The notes: generated from the letters alone by a model not told the origin. Shown: positions 26,074-35,030, counted from the first letter of the stretch. The stretch is DNA of 64,000 nucleotides from Paraburkholderia sp. BL23I1N1 (GCF_003610295.1 NZ_RAPV01000001.1:6200001-6264000), one strand, 5' to 3'. Numbers and translations are program-made.

Positions 26074-26100
26074 ACAGGTGAGGCAAAACGTATCACCTGT
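26074..26100. promoter_or_regulatory. operator-like dyad ACAGGTGA-N11-TCACCTGT
   Basis: Perfect 8-base arms separated by 11 bp, centres about two helical turns apart, the spacing of a dimeric HTH regulator. It lies between alpA and the zinc-ribbon gene that reads the other way. Confidence 0.5.
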
Positions 26101-26219
26101 CGACGGCGGTGATTACCGCGGTCAATCTCACGAACGGGAAGCGTAGAATGGTCAATAGCTGACCCACGGTGGTGGTCCCGCGAAGGTGGTACCCGTCGCA
26201 TCAACCAGGAGAGACGGTC

Positions 26220-26437
26220 GTGCTGTCTTCCGATGAATGGCGAACGCGTACCGTTGAGGATGGCGTCGTGCGCTGCCCGTCCTGCAACTCGTTGAACGTG
26301 ACGATGGGCGCGTGTGCTGTAGGCGCTACACGATCTACCAGGAGTATGTGTGCGAAGGCTGCGGGTACGAATTCCAGGCCATGTTTGGCCTGATCGGGTG
26401 TGTTCCAGGAAGTAACAACGAGCGCAACGACACCTGA
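26220..26437 (+). pseudogene. small zinc-ribbon protein broken by a frameshift
   Basis: A GTG at 26220 follows an AGGAGAG box. The frame reads LSSDEWRTRTVEDGVVRCPS then CNSLNV and then turns to nonsense. One frame over, the sequence continues ERDDGRVCCRRYTIYQEYVC and EGCGYEFQAMFGLIGCVPGS to a TGA at 26437. Together they give two CxxC knuckles (CPSC and CEGC), a classic zinc ribbon of about 70 residues. A single base is lost or gained near 26290-26310. Function unknown; such proteins are common small cargo of plasmids. Confidence 0.6.
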
Positions 26438-26817
26438 CGCATTCTCACCCCGGCAGGCGAGTGAGCACACCGGCATGTAACCCATGAATACGGCTCCGCG
26501 GGCCTGCGTCGCAGCCCCGCGGAGCCGTTGAAGCGAGTTCATCCGGGGTGATTCAGGCGTGCCCTGGAGAAAATTCGCCGACGACGTCTCGTGGCCGCGC
26601 GCGCCCTGGTTCGCTGCACGGCAGGCGTTTCAGCGGTTTTTCGTCACGCCCCGACGCCCTCGCGCCACGAAGGCAACGCGGTGCCTGAAACCGCAACATC
26701 ATCTGCCGCGTTCTGGAGGAACGCCGATGTGCCGCCCCCGTCGAACGTCGTCACCGGCATACGACCCTGCGGCAATCTGGCGCTTCCGACCCATGCAAAC
26801 CTGCTGGTTCAGGCCGG
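26438..26817. other. stretch between the zinc ribbon and the porin operon
   Basis: Contains the long hairpin at 26491. The plus-strand frame over 26559-26834 has Arg/Pro-rich composition and no family, so I do not call it. Confidence 0.4.
26491..26527. terminator. long inverted repeat, possible terminator
   Basis: Perfect 12-base arms (CGGCTCCGCGGG and CCCGCGGAGCCG) with a 13-base centre that can itself pair (CTGCG, T, CGCAG). No T-run follows, so it may end transcription from either side only weakly or serve as a protein site. It lies about 290 bp past the end of the amide operon. Confidence 0.45.
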
Positions 26818-27852
26818 CTAGAACTTCATCCTGATACCGGCACCCAGGCTGTTGCCTGACGACACGCTGGTCATTGTGTCGTACCGCCACGCCGCATAGA
26901 CATCCGTGCGTTTCGAGAGCGGGTAGTCGTATCCGAGCACCACTGTCGACCAGCGGACATCCGCGCCCTGTACAGGCCGCCGGAGCGTCCCCACCCAGGA
27001 CACCAGCACGCTGCCCGTTCCGACCTGCGCGCTGGCGCCTGCCTGAACGGTATCGTCGGTAAGCTCATTGTTGTTGGTCACCCGTTCGCACTGGAGATAG
27101 AGCTTCACCGCCTGCAGGCGATACGCCGCGCCGACGAGCCATGCCGTCTGTTCCGTGGCGCCATTCAGAAAAAGCGACGCCATGTGAAGGCTCTGGACTG
27201 CAGCCGTCGCGGAGAACGGCCCCGCGAAGTAAAGCACGTTCGCACTGTAGTTCGCCTGCCCTGCATGCCCCGCGACGCCCGCATTGCTGTACAGCAGACT
27301 TCCCGTCAGCCCCCCAACCTCCGGCGACTGGTAGACAATCGAATCGTCGATCGCCGTATCGCTTTGCACCGACGCAGCACCCATCGCGGAGCCCAGAAAC
27401 GTGTGGACCACCATGGGCGAGAAGACGAACGAGTTGCCGAACGGGTTGAACAGCAGCGTGGACACGAACAGCAGGGAATCATTACGCCCGAGGGTCAACT
27501 GACCGAATTGCCCGCTTAAACCGACAAACGCCCTGCGCCCGAAGAAGGACTGCCCGTCGTACGCGCCGGACTGCCCGCCGTTGATCCGGTAAAAGCTTTC
27601 GAGCGTGAAGATCGCCTTCATGCCACCGCCCAGATCCTCGGCGCCCGACATACCCCAATACGATGTCGAGAGCCCTCCCGAGCCCACCTCCCACGCGTTG
27701 CCCGCCGAGCCGGGCGTATGCACCACCCCGGCAAATGCATCGGCCAGCCCGTAAAGAGACACTGACGATTGCGCGTGCGCCATGCCCACTGTCAGACACA
27801 ACGACAGCGCCGCCAGACCTTTGCTGCATTTTCCCCGCACATCCCTGCGCAT
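26818..27852 (-). CDS. Gram-negative trimeric porin (OmpC-like)
   Basis: 344 residues: a signal peptide (LAALSLCLTVGMAHA), then QSSVSLYGLADAFAGVVHTP, the motif STSYWGMSGAEDLGGGMKAI, FFGRRAFVGLSGQFGQLTLG and a C-terminal Phe (GAGIRMKF). It is the last gene of the amide operon, 72 bp after the DUF1185 gene, with an AAGGAGAAAT box. It is distinct from the porin at 417-1487 and probably lets the operon's substrate across the outer membrane. Confidence 0.92.
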   Translation of the reverse strand: MRRDVRGKCSKGLAALSLCLTVGMAHAQSSVSLYGLADAFAGVVHTPGSAGNAWEVGSGGLSTSYWGMSGAEDLGGGMKAIFTLESFYRINGGQSGAYDGQSFFGRRAFVGLSGQFGQLTLGRNDSLLFVSTLLFNPFGNSFVFSPMVVHTFLGSAMGAASVQSDTAIDDSIVYQSPEVGGLTGSLLYSNAGVAGHAGQANYSANVLYFAGPFSATAAVQSLHMASLFLNGATEQTAWLVGAAYRLQAVKLYLQCERVTNNNELTDDTVQAGASAQVGTGSVLVSWVGTLRRPVQGADVRWSTVVLGYDYPLSKRTDVYAAWRYDTMTSVSSGNSLGAGIRMKF

Positions 27853-27924
27853 GATTTCTCCTTCATCGTTTGTGAGTGTTCTTCTGGCGTGCGCCTGCCT
27901 GACGGCACGATGTCTCGTCGCGCG

Positions 27925-28470
27925 TCACCCTGGCCTGACACGCGCGAGCGGCCTTCCTCGCTCGGCCAGCGCAACGGCGACCAGCAGTTCATCCGGTGCC
28001 GGCGAATCGGGTAGACAGAGCGATACGGTGTCGAAGTGGTCAAAGCTCCACATGTCTGTGACGCTGTGCAGGGGAATGTCGACGCACACACCCGGCGGCC
28101 CGCGCTTCGTGACGGACGGCATAATTGAGGACGCGCCGGGCAGGCAGTCGCGCACCGCCTTGCCGAGTCGCGGATGCAGTAGCGCTGCGCCCCACTCGAG
28201 CGGCACGCCTGTGCCCGCGAGCGCCGCCTTCCCGTAACCCTGGATGTCTTCCCCCACGCAACCGAGCGCGCGCAGCGCCCGTCCGGTGAGCATCCGGCCG
28301 AGCTCTGCGCCCGCCGCATACAGCGCCTCGAGCTCACCACCGACATCCAGGTCGGCCGGCTTCAGCACGGCAGCGGCGACGACCTGACGATGCGGTGGGC
28401 TCACGGCTGTGCCGAGTTCCGCGCACCGCTCAACAAGATGGATCACGATCCGCGTAATCTGGACGTTCAT
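27925..28470 (-). CDS. DUF1185 / amino acid synthesis family protein
   Basis: 181 residues. The pattern VGGELEALYAAGAELGRMLT then GRALRALGCVGEDIQGYGKA and ALLHPRLGKAVRDCLPGASS is typical of the DUF1185 family (AA_synth); PSVTKRGPPGVCVDIPLHSV and SFDHFDTVSLCLPDSPAPDE complete it. The biochemical role is unsettled; homologues sit beside amidases and amide transporters. Here the start shares ATGA with the amidase stop at 28467, so translation is coupled. Confidence 0.8.
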   Translation of the reverse strand: MNVQITRIVIHLVERCAELGTAVSPPHRQVVAAAVLKPADLDVGGELEALYAAGAELGRMLTGRALRALGCVGEDIQGYGKAALAGTGVPLEWGAALLHPRLGKAVRDCLPGASSIMPSVTKRGPPGVCVDIPLHSVTDMWSFDHFDTVSLCLPDSPAPDELLVAVALAERGRPLARVRPG

Positions 28471-29882
28471 GGCGCGATCTCCATGTCACCCGGAAGCTGC
28501 AGTTCCCCTGCCGGTGCCGGAAAATCTCCCCTCGCCAACTCGTAAGCGCGCGCTGCGCGCAGCACCAGCGCATCGCTGCCCCGGGGGCCGATGATCTGCA
28601 GACCGACAGGCAGATCACCGGCGAATCCGCAAGGCACCGATATCGCGGGCAGTCCGGCCTGGTTGCACCACGCCGTCAGGACAGGCGCCTGACGCAGATG
28701 GGCCGGCAGCCCGGGAACCAATGGTGGGCCGCAATGAAACGTCGGCGTGAGCAGCAGGTCGTGATGCTGGAAGAATGTCTCCATAGACGCCGTGAGCGCA
28801 TGACGGGCAAACAGCGTGTCGGCGAAGGTCGCGGTGTCCACCTGTGCGCCAGCATTCGCCAGTGCCTTCAGGTCGGGATCGAGCAGTGTCCTGTTCGCCT
28901 CTTCCATGTACCGGACGCGCTGCGCGAAGAACACGGCCCACTGGATCGAATGCATGCGGCCGTCCCCGTAAAAGTCCGCAAGGGGTACTACTTCGGTCTC
29001 GTCCACCCGCGCGCCGAGTGCCGCGAATGTGCTGGTTTCCCTCCTGACACATTCCGCAATGTGCGAGGTCACGGATATGCCCGCCGGGGCAGCGCAGTAC
29101 GCGATGCGCAGACCCGCGATGCTGTCGTCGAGTGTGTCGGCGTATCCGGACCTTGCATCCGTTGCCGAACGTCCGTCCCGACTCCCGTGAGTCATCGCAT
29201 CGAGCATTAACGCTGCATCCCGTACGTTGCGTGCCATCGGCCCCAGCGTGGACAGAGCCGTCCATGACGTTGCTGAACCGGCCGGTACGAGCCCGAACGT
29301 GGGCTTGAATCCGACCACGCCGCTCCAGCAGGCGGGAATCCGGATCGACCCGCCGCCATCGGTCGCGAGCGACAGCGGCCCCATGCCCAGCGCAACCGCG
29401 ACCGCCGATCCGCCGCTGCTGCCTCCCGGCGAAAGCCGCGTATCCCACGGATTGCGCGTCGCGCCTGTCAACGGACAGTCAGTGACGATCTTGTTGCCGA
29501 ACTCGGAAGTCGTGGTCTTGCCGAACGGTATGGCGCCCGCGCGCCGCAGCCGTGCCACGGCCGGCGCATCGGCGTTTTCGCGGTCTGGGGAAGTGGTCCA
29601 TGACCCATGCCGTGTCGGAAGACCAGCCACGGCGACGAGATCCTTGACCGATACCGGTACGCCATCAAGCGGACCGCACGGCTCGCCGCGCATCCACCGC
29701 CGCTCGGCCTCCCCGGCGGCCGACATCGCCCCTTCCTCGTCGAGGGCGCAGAACGCGTTGACAACCGGATCGAGCTTCGTGACGCGGTCCAGTACCGCGC
29801 ACATGACCTCCACGGGCGAGAGCGTGCGCTGCCGGAACCCGACCACCAGTTGACTCGCACCCAGCATGACAATTTCACTCAT
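28467..29882 (-). CDS. amidase signature family hydrolase
   Basis: 471 residues. The Ser-cisSer-Lys triad is visible: K80 (VPVSVKDLVAVAG), S155 (SPGGSSGGSAVAV) and S179 (ATDGGGSIRIPACW). The C-terminal part is typical of AtzF/GatA-like enzymes. It cleaves an amide, carbamate or similar bond in the cytosol; the genes around it suggest an imported amide. The paralogue at 35349 has its catalytic residues at the same positions. I start it at the ATG read from 29882, seven bases after AAGGA; another in-frame ATG at 29906 lacks a box. The gene lies 54 bp after the binding-protein gene. Confidence 0.9.
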   Translation of the reverse strand: MSEIVMLGASQLVVGFRQRTLSPVEVMCAVLDRVTKLDPVVNAFCALDEEGAMSAAGEAERRWMRGEPCGPLDGVPVSVKDLVAVAGLPTRHGSWTTSPDRENADAPAVARLRRAGAIPFGKTTTSEFGNKIVTDCPLTGATRNPWDTRLSPGGSSGGSAVAVALGMGPLSLATDGGGSIRIPACWSGVVGFKPTFGLVPAGSATSWTALSTLGPMARNVRDAALMLDAMTHGSRDGRSATDARSGYADTLDDSIAGLRIAYCAAPAGISVTSHIAECVRRETSTFAALGARVDETEVVPLADFYGDGRMHSIQWAVFFAQRVRYMEEANRTLLDPDLKALANAGAQVDTATFADTLFARHALTASMETFFQHHDLLLTPTFHCGPPLVPGLPAHLRQAPVLTAWCNQAGLPAISVPCGFAGDLPVGLQIIGPRGSDALVLRAARAYELARGDFPAPAGELQLPGDMEIAP

Positions 29883-29936
29883 TATGCAGTCCTTATCTAT
29901 TGACAAACACCCTTTTACAGAGAGATGAGGCCACGC

Positions 29937-31115
29937 CTATCCTTCACAGACCGGCGTTACCGGGCCGGTGGATTCCAGGATCGAAAAGCTGTTGTCGGCG
30001 AGCGCCTGACCGATCCGTGTCTGGCAGAGCACATGACTGCCGTCGTGGCTGACCCCCGTTTTGCCACGCGGCAGGGCAACGGAGACGGCGGCCAGCGCAG
30101 CCCTGACGCGGCCGGCGTCGACACTTCCCGCCGACCTGACGGCCTCGGCGAACAGACGAATGCCTGCATACGTGTTCTCGCCGTGCGGCAGCACCACGGC
30201 ATAGCGGCCAAGGCGAGGATCGCGTGCGTCGGCGTACCGGGCCGTATAGCGCGTGAGGAACGCCTGGTTTTCCGGGTTACCGATGCTCATGAAGTAGGAC
30301 GACACGCCGATCGTGCCGGCCAATGCCCCCGTGGTTGCAATCGAGAGGGACTCGTGCGCGATGTCCGTCACCAGTTGCGGTTTCATCGCAAACGACCGGT
30401 ACTGCTTCACGAACGTCACAGGGTCGTCCCCGATGCTGTGCCATACGATCTGCGGATTCGCACTGGCGACCCGTTGCAGGACAGCACCGTAGTCGCGCGT
30501 GCCGAAGGGCAGCCAGTAGACGTCGAGGAACTTCCCGCCATGGCGGCCCACCGCCGCCTGCAGCTGCGGGATCAGCACCTTCCGGTTGCTGCCGATGTCC
30601 GAGACGACCGCGCAGACGGACCGTCCACCATCGCGCATGAGCCACGCAACGAGCGGCTCGATGCGCTGGCTCGCAGCCAGCCCGGTCGTGAGCAGTTGCG
30701 GGTCGCATCGTCCTTCGTCGAAGTTGGGGTAGACGATGAGCTTTCGCGCCGCCCTTGCCGCCTGCAGCGCCGCTTCGCGCTCGGACGGCAGCACCATACC
30801 CGTGATCATCGCGACGTCGTCGCGCATGAAAAGTTGCCGCGCCTTCTGCAGTGTCACGGCCGTGGACATCTGCGTGTCCTCAACGCTTAGCTGCAGCGGC
30901 CGGCCAAGCAGCCCGCCCGCTGCATTGATCTCGTCCACTGCCAGCGCGGCACAGTTGCGGTTGGTCTGGCCCACACGCGTCAGCGGACCGCTGAGCGGTG
31001 CGAGCAGACCGATCTTCAATGGCTCCGCCCCACGTGCGAACGGACAGACAGCCGACGCTGCAAGGGACGCGGCCGCACCAAGCAGCACGCTTCGGGAAAA
31101 GTCACGACGGTTCAT
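29937..31115 (-). CDS. urea/amide ABC transporter binding protein
   Basis: 392 residues. A Tat-like signal (NRRDFSRSVLLGAAASLAAS to CPFARGAEP) is followed by the branched-chain/urea-type periplasmic fold: KIGLLAPLSGPLTRVGQTNR, ALAVDEINAAGGLLGRPLQL, SVEDTQMSTAVTLQKARQLF and YAVVLPHGENTYAGIRLFAE. It belongs to the UrtA/AmiC/FmdD side of the family that binds short amides or urea. The twin Arg at RRDFSR suggests folded export. The ATG at 31115 was chosen because it starts that signal; 31127 (GTG) is possible. Confidence 0.85.
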   Translation of the reverse strand: MNRRDFSRSVLLGAAASLAASAVCPFARGAEPLKIGLLAPLSGPLTRVGQTNRNCAALAVDEINAAGGLLGRPLQLSVEDTQMSTAVTLQKARQLFMRDDVAMITGMVLPSEREAALQAARAARKLIVYPNFDEGRCDPQLLTTGLAASQRIEPLVAWLMRDGGRSVCAVVSDIGSNRKVLIPQLQAAVGRHGGKFLDVYWLPFGTRDYGAVLQRVASANPQIVWHSIGDDPVTFVKQYRSFAMKPQLVTDIAHESLSIATTGALAGTIGVSSYFMSIGNPENQAFLTRYTARYADARDPRLGRYAVVLPHGENTYAGIRLFAEAVRSAGSVDAGRVRAALAAVSVALPRGKTGVSHDGSHVLCQTRIGQALADNSFSILESTGPVTPVCEG

Positions 31116-31143
31116 GCGTTTTCTCACTTGATATTGCTGGGTT

Positions 31144-31887
31144 TCACTGGATGTTTTCATGAGGCAAGTCCGGCGCGGGCTCTGCGGCAGGAGAGAGATA
31201 GCGCGCGAGCGGGTGTTCACCCCTGTCACCCGGTTGCGGTTCGACGACGCCGGCATGCACGAGGCGACCATTACTGAGCACAATGCAACGCTGCGCGCTC
31301 TGAAGGACAAGATCGAGGTTCTGTTCGACAAGGAGCACCGCCAGCTTCGAGCGGCGGCATAGTTCCGGGATCACTTCGCCGATGCGCTCGACCAGGTTAG
31401 GCTGCACGCCATCGGACGGCTCATCCAGCAGGAGCAGTTTTGGACGGCCGCACAGGGCACGTGCGATGGCGAGGACCTGCTGCTCGCCACCCGAGAGCGT
31501 GCCGCCCTGCTGCGACAGACGCGACCCGAGCACCGGGAAGTAATCGAATACCTCGTCGAGGATGTCCGCCCCGCCGGCGGCCTGCGTACCCATCAGCAGG
31601 TTCTCGCGCACGGTCAGTTTCGGAAAGATCCAGCGTCCCTGCGGCACAAGTCCGATGCCCCGGCGTGCAATCTCGTGCGTGCGCAGGCCTGTGACCGGCT
31701 GCCCCAGGAAAAAGACCTGCCCGCTTACGCGCGGCAGCAACCCCATGACCGCCTTCACCAGGGTCGTCTTGCCGGCACCGTTGCACCCAAGCACACCGAC
31801 CACCTCGTTCGGCAGCACGTCCAGCGTGAGGTTGTGAACCACATCCACGTCGCCGTATCCGGCGCACAGGTTTTCAATGCGCAGCAT
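31144..31887 (-). CDS. ABC transporter ATPase, UrtE/LivF-like
   Basis: 247 residues. MLRIENLCAGYGDVDVVHNL starts the domain; Walker A is GVLGCNGAGKTTLVKAV, the signature TLSGGEQQVLAIARAL, Walker B LLLLDEPSDGVQPNLVERIG and the switch His lies in AVLLVEQN-type (EQNLDLV). The start at 31887 overlaps the UrtD stop by 14 bp. It powers the transporter with the preceding ATPase. The long upstream frame to 32184 is the antisense of UrtD and is not coding. Confidence 0.88.
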   Translation of the reverse strand: MLRIENLCAGYGDVDVVHNLTLDVLPNEVVGVLGCNGAGKTTLVKAVMGLLPRVSGQVFFLGQPVTGLRTHEIARRGIGLVPQGRWIFPKLTVRENLLMGTQAAGGADILDEVFDYFPVLGSRLSQQGGTLSGGEQQVLAIARALCGRPKLLLLDEPSDGVQPNLVERIGEVIPELCRRSKLAVLLVEQNLDLVLQSAQRCIVLSNGRLVHAGVVEPQPGDRGEHPLARYLSPAAEPAPDLPHENIQ

Positions 31888-32608
31888 GTGTCGCCCCCCG
31901 CCCCAGATAGATGCGGCGGATCTCCTCGTCGTCCGCGATCTGCGCATACGATCCCTGTCGCACCACCTCTCCCCGGTGCATGACCCATGTCTCGCACGCA
32001 AGAGACTGCACAAAGCCCAGGTCGTGTTCGATGGCGAGCACCGCGCATCGCTCCCGTAGCCGGTGGATGAGGCGCACCAGCCGCTGGGCGTCCTTTGCCG
32101 ACAGACCGGCTGCGGGTTCGTCGAGGAGCAGCAATACAGGCTGGCACATGATCGCCATGCCGATTTCGAGCCACTGCCGCTCACCGTGCGGCAGATGCGA
32201 GGCGAGCTCGCCCGCCTGCCCGGCGAGCCCTACCTCCTCCAGCACCGCGTCGGGATCGGGCATCGGCGAAGCCCGGTAAGCCGCCACTCCGAGACCGGCC
32301 ACGACCAGGTTGTCGCGCACCGTCATCGTGAGGAAGGTGTTGGTCCCCTGAAACTTGCGCACCACGCCGCGCCGACAAAAGGCGTGCATCGGGCGGCCCG
32401 TCATCCGTTCGCCATCGAGATACAGTTCGCCGGAACCGGGGGCAATCGCGCCTGAGAGCAGGCCAACAAGCGTGCTCTTGCCCGCGCCGTTCGGCCCGAT
32501 CACGCACAGCAGATCGCGTGGCGCGATGTTGATGTCTACACCGGCCACGGCGTTTATTCCGCCGAATGCGCGCGAGAGGCCGCTGCCCTGAAGAAACTGG
32601 GTGTCCAT
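31874..32608 (-). CDS. ABC transporter ATPase, UrtD/LivG-like
   Basis: 244 residues. Walker A LLCVIGPNGAGKSTLVGLL, the family-specific PMHAFCRRGVVRKFQGTNTF, the signature HLPHGERQWLEIGMAIMCQP (a variant LSGGQ) and Walker B LLLLDEPAAGLSAKDAQRLV; the switch His is in AVLAIEHDLGFVQSLA. An AGGAGG box precedes the ATG at 32608, which shares one base with the stop of the permease gene (TAATG). Confidence 0.9.
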   Translation of the reverse strand: MDTQFLQGSGLSRAFGGINAVAGVDINIAPRDLLCVIGPNGAGKSTLVGLLSGAIAPGSGELYLDGERMTGRPMHAFCRRGVVRKFQGTNTFLTMTVRDNLVVAGLGVAAYRASPMPDPDAVLEEVGLAGQAGELASHLPHGERQWLEIGMAIMCQPVLLLLDEPAAGLSAKDAQRLVRLIHRLRERCAVLAIEHDLGFVQSLACETWVMHRGEVVRQGSYAQIADDEEIRRIYLGRGATHAAH

Positions 32609-33681
32609 TACCGTTCCTCCTGTGCATGGCCCGCACGATGAACCGGTGGCCTGTTCCATGGCATTCGGGCAACGCGGCGCGCGGCCTCCACCAATCCACG
32701 GAGACGCAGTCCGTTCGGCATGAAGAGCACACAGCCGAGAAACAGGCCACCCAAAATCAGGGGCCAGCCGTCTGTGCTGTAGCTGGAGACGGTCTGCCTG
32801 AGGAGTGTCAGAACGACGGCGGCGACAACGGGTCCACCGGTTCTTCCCCGCCCGCCGATGGCCACCCAGAGGATGACCTCCGTCGCAAGAACCGGCGAAA
32901 ACACGTCCGGTGCCACCACCCCCGAGCAGGCCGCCATCAGCGCGCCCGCGATGGCCGCAAGTGCTGCCGACACGACGAAGACCAGCAGCAGGTGAAACGA
33001 GGTGTGATAGCCACATGCCTTTGCCCGCCATTCGTTGGCGGCGATCGCATCAAGCACCTTGCCGTAGCGACTTCGGCACACAAGCCACACCAGACCTGTT
33101 GCGGCAAGCAGAAAGACGGCCACGGTGTACCACGATGCGCACGGGCCGCCCAGATCGAACGTGTGGCCGCCCAGCCCGAACGACAGTCCGGGTATGCCCA
33201 GGATGCCCGTATCTCCTCCTGTGACCGACTGCCAGCTGACGGCGAGCTGCTGTGCAACGATCAGCACGGCCAGGCTGATGATGGCAAAAAAGTGAAGCCT
33301 TACCCCGGCAAAGAGCAGGAAATAGCCAATCACGGCGGCGACAGCCACAGCGCAGAACACACCCGCCGCCAACCCCGTCACGGACGCCTGTCCGAACTGG
33401 ACGGTCGTGATGGCAAATCCGTAAGCGCCGAGACCCAGGAACGTGGTGTGCCCAAGCGTGAGCACCCCGGCCCGTCCCCAGAGCAGGTCGTAGCTCAATG
33501 CGAGGATCCCCATGACCAGTGCATCGCGCACCGTTGGCAGCACCCAGGGACCGGCAAAAAAAGGCACGATCACCGCGGCTGCCGCCGCTGCGCCCCACAT
33601 CAGCAGGGGCGCGACGTCCTTGCGGCCGAAAGGCGGCTGTGAGAACCATGGCCGCAGGGGGCCTGCATGTTTTCCAGACAT
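32608..33681 (-). CDS. ABC transporter permease, UrtC/LivM-like
   Basis: 357 residues, about nine membrane spans. It carries YDLLWGRAGVLTLGHTTFLG (the usual branched-chain permease core), FAGVRLHFFAIISLAVLIVA and GRGRTGGPVVAAVVLTLLRQ. The protein forms the inner-membrane channel with UrtB. It starts at 33681, one codon after the permease gene upstream ends at 33687. Confidence 0.9.
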   Translation of the reverse strand: MSGKHAGPLRPWFSQPPFGRKDVAPLLMWGAAAAAAVIVPFFAGPWVLPTVRDALVMGILALSYDLLWGRAGVLTLGHTTFLGLGAYGFAITTVQFGQASVTGLAAGVFCAVAVAAVIGYFLLFAGVRLHFFAIISLAVLIVAQQLAVSWQSVTGGDTGILGIPGLSFGLGGHTFDLGGPCASWYTVAVFLLAATGLVWLVCRSRYGKVLDAIAANEWRAKACGYHTSFHLLLVFVVSAALAAIAGALMAACSGVVAPDVFSPVLATEVILWVAIGGRGRTGGPVVAAVVLTLLRQTVSSYSTDGWPLILGGLFLGCVLFMPNGLRLRGLVEAARRVARMPWNRPPVHRAGHAQEER

Positions 33682-33686
33682 ACGCT

Positions 33687-34562
33687 TTATCCTTTACCGA
33701 GAAGCTGATGCGCCGCACTGAATCCCGGAATCAGCCCTTGCGGCCTGAACCGGATCACGACAATGGAGAGAACCAGCACCATCGCCGACGCGAGAGAGGG
33801 GTCAACGCGATAGCTCAATAATGTCTCGGCCGTGCCGATGACCGCGCTGCCCAGGATGCTGCCCGCGATCGATCCGATGCCGCCCAGTACGATCACGAAG
33901 AACGCCTTGGCGAGATACGAGACGCCCAGATGCGACTCCACCGAAACCATGGGCGCGACGAGCACGCCGGCGAGCGACGCAAGCGCCGCACCGCCGCAGA
34001 AGGCAATGCGATTCAGGCGCCGGGTGTCGATGCCGGTGGCCTCAGCCATCGCCGGGTGCTGGATCACGGCACGCAGTTGCGTACCAAAGCGCGTACGGGC
34101 GAATAGCAGCCAGCACCCTGCGGTGACCGTCAGCGCAACAGCAATCACGAAGATCCGGTAGGCCGGATAGCTACCGCCGGGGACCGGAACCGCTCCGCCG
34201 AACGGGGCATACACGAGCATTGGCTGGGTGCCGAAGATGAGCTCCAGTGCCTTCTGCAGGATCAGGCTGATCGCATAGGTCGCGAGAAGCGTGTCCAGTG
34301 GCCGGTCATAGAGCAGCCGGATGATGAAACGTTCGAGGCACCATCCGAGGAGCGCCCCGACGGCCGGTGCCACCAGCAGGGCAAGCCAGAAGGCCTGCTT
34401 CCCGCCGGCCGCCTGCGCGACCGCGAGCGCGTATGCGCCGATCGTGACCCACTCGGCATGCGCCAGATTCACAATGTCCATCATGCCGAACACCACGGCC
34501 AGACCAAGCGCAATCATCGCGAGAACACATGCATAGCTCGCAATATTAAGTATTCCTATCAT
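33687..34562 (-). CDS. ABC transporter permease, UrtB/LivH-like
   Basis: 291 residues, about eight spans. Landmarks are YACVLAMIALGLAVVFGMMD, NLAHAEWVTIGAYALA and the conserved GGIGSIAGSILGSAVIGTAE. It is the first gene of the operon; an AGGAGA box precedes the ATG at 34562, and the divergent regulator 34791 lies 228 bp away. The two repeated operators between them (34676, 34717) may control both directions. Confidence 0.9.
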   Translation of the reverse strand: MIGILNIASYACVLAMIALGLAVVFGMMDIVNLAHAEWVTIGAYALAVAQAAGGKQAFWLALLVAPAVGALLGWCLERFIIRLLYDRPLDTLLATYAISLILQKALELIFGTQPMLVYAPFGGAVPVPGGSYPAYRIFVIAVALTVTAGCWLLFARTRFGTQLRAVIQHPAMAEATGIDTRRLNRIAFCGGAALASLAGVLVAPMVSVESHLGVSYLAKAFFVIVLGGIGSIAGSILGSAVIGTAETLLSYRVDPSLASAMVLVLSIVVIRFRPQGLIPGFSAAHQLLGKG

Positions 34563-34675
34563 CTTCTCCTCGCATGCCAAGTGGATCCCGACCAGCAGCC
34601 ATCTGCCGGCAGCCCATTAAAGGAGAGAACACAAGTCGGCTGCCCACAGACGCGGCCTCCGGCTCGCACCCTCAC

Positions 34676-34699
34676 GTTTACACAAAATATTGTTAATTT
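34676..34699. promoter_or_regulatory. operator-like repeat, copy 1
   Basis: A 24-base AT-rich block containing the dyad ACAA-AATA-TTGT. It recurs 41 bp to the right with only two differences. It lies 92 bp upstream of the XRE start and 114 bp upstream of the transporter operon start. Confidence 0.6.
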
Positions 34700-34716
34700 T
34701 AGAACAGCAAAAATCC

Positions 34717-34740
34717 GTTTACACAATTTATTGTTAATTT
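34717..34740. promoter_or_regulatory. operator-like repeat, copy 2
   Basis: Second copy; the centre reads ACAA-TTTA-TTGT. The 41-bp spacing is close to four helical turns, so two dimers could bind on one face of the DNA. Confidence 0.6.
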
Positions 34741-34790
34741 CTGGTCGTTCGTTCCCCGATACTCGATTCGCCCAGTTGAATCGAGTACGC

Positions 34791-35030
34791 ATGACCAAAG
34801 AAACACTGATCAAAGCTATTGGGAAGGAGATCCGCGCGCGCCGCAAGCTGAAGAAGTTGACTCAGGCCGGTCTGGCACTACGCGCGGAAGTTCACCCAAA
34901 CACCGTCTCACTCATCGAGCGTGCGCAAACGATCGCGGGATTCGACGCGTTGATCGACATTGCTGACGCGCTTGGTGTGCCGCTGTCCCAGTTGATCAAG
35001 GCAGCCGAAGACCGCGGCGGCCTCCGCTGA
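34791..35030 (+). CDS. XRE-family transcriptional regulator
   Basis: 79 residues, one HTH domain: EIRARRKLKKLTQAGLALRA, EVHPNTVSLIERAQTIAGFD and a third part ALIDIADALGVPLSQLIKAA. The short length means it contains little beyond DNA-binding helices. It reads away from the transporter operon and is probably autoregulated through the two repeated sites just upstream. I chose the ATG at 34791, since the longer frame from 34458 includes transporter antisense. Confidence 0.85.
   Translation: MTKETLIKAIGKEIRARRKLKKLTQAGLALRAEVHPNTVSLIERAQTIAGFDALIDIADALGVPLSQLIKAAEDRGGLR

Noticed and set aside
26559..26834. 91-codon plus-strand frame before the second porin
   Set aside because: No start region, no family and Arg/Pro-rich composition.
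28615..29448. Second minus-strand frame inside the first amidase
   Set aside because: The in-frame amidase has all catalytic residues; the alternative is a frame shadow.
32566..33642. Plus-strand frame (358 codons) opposite the UrtC permease
   Set aside because: The minus strand encodes a clean membrane permease; the plus frame is Arg/Pro/His-rich noise.
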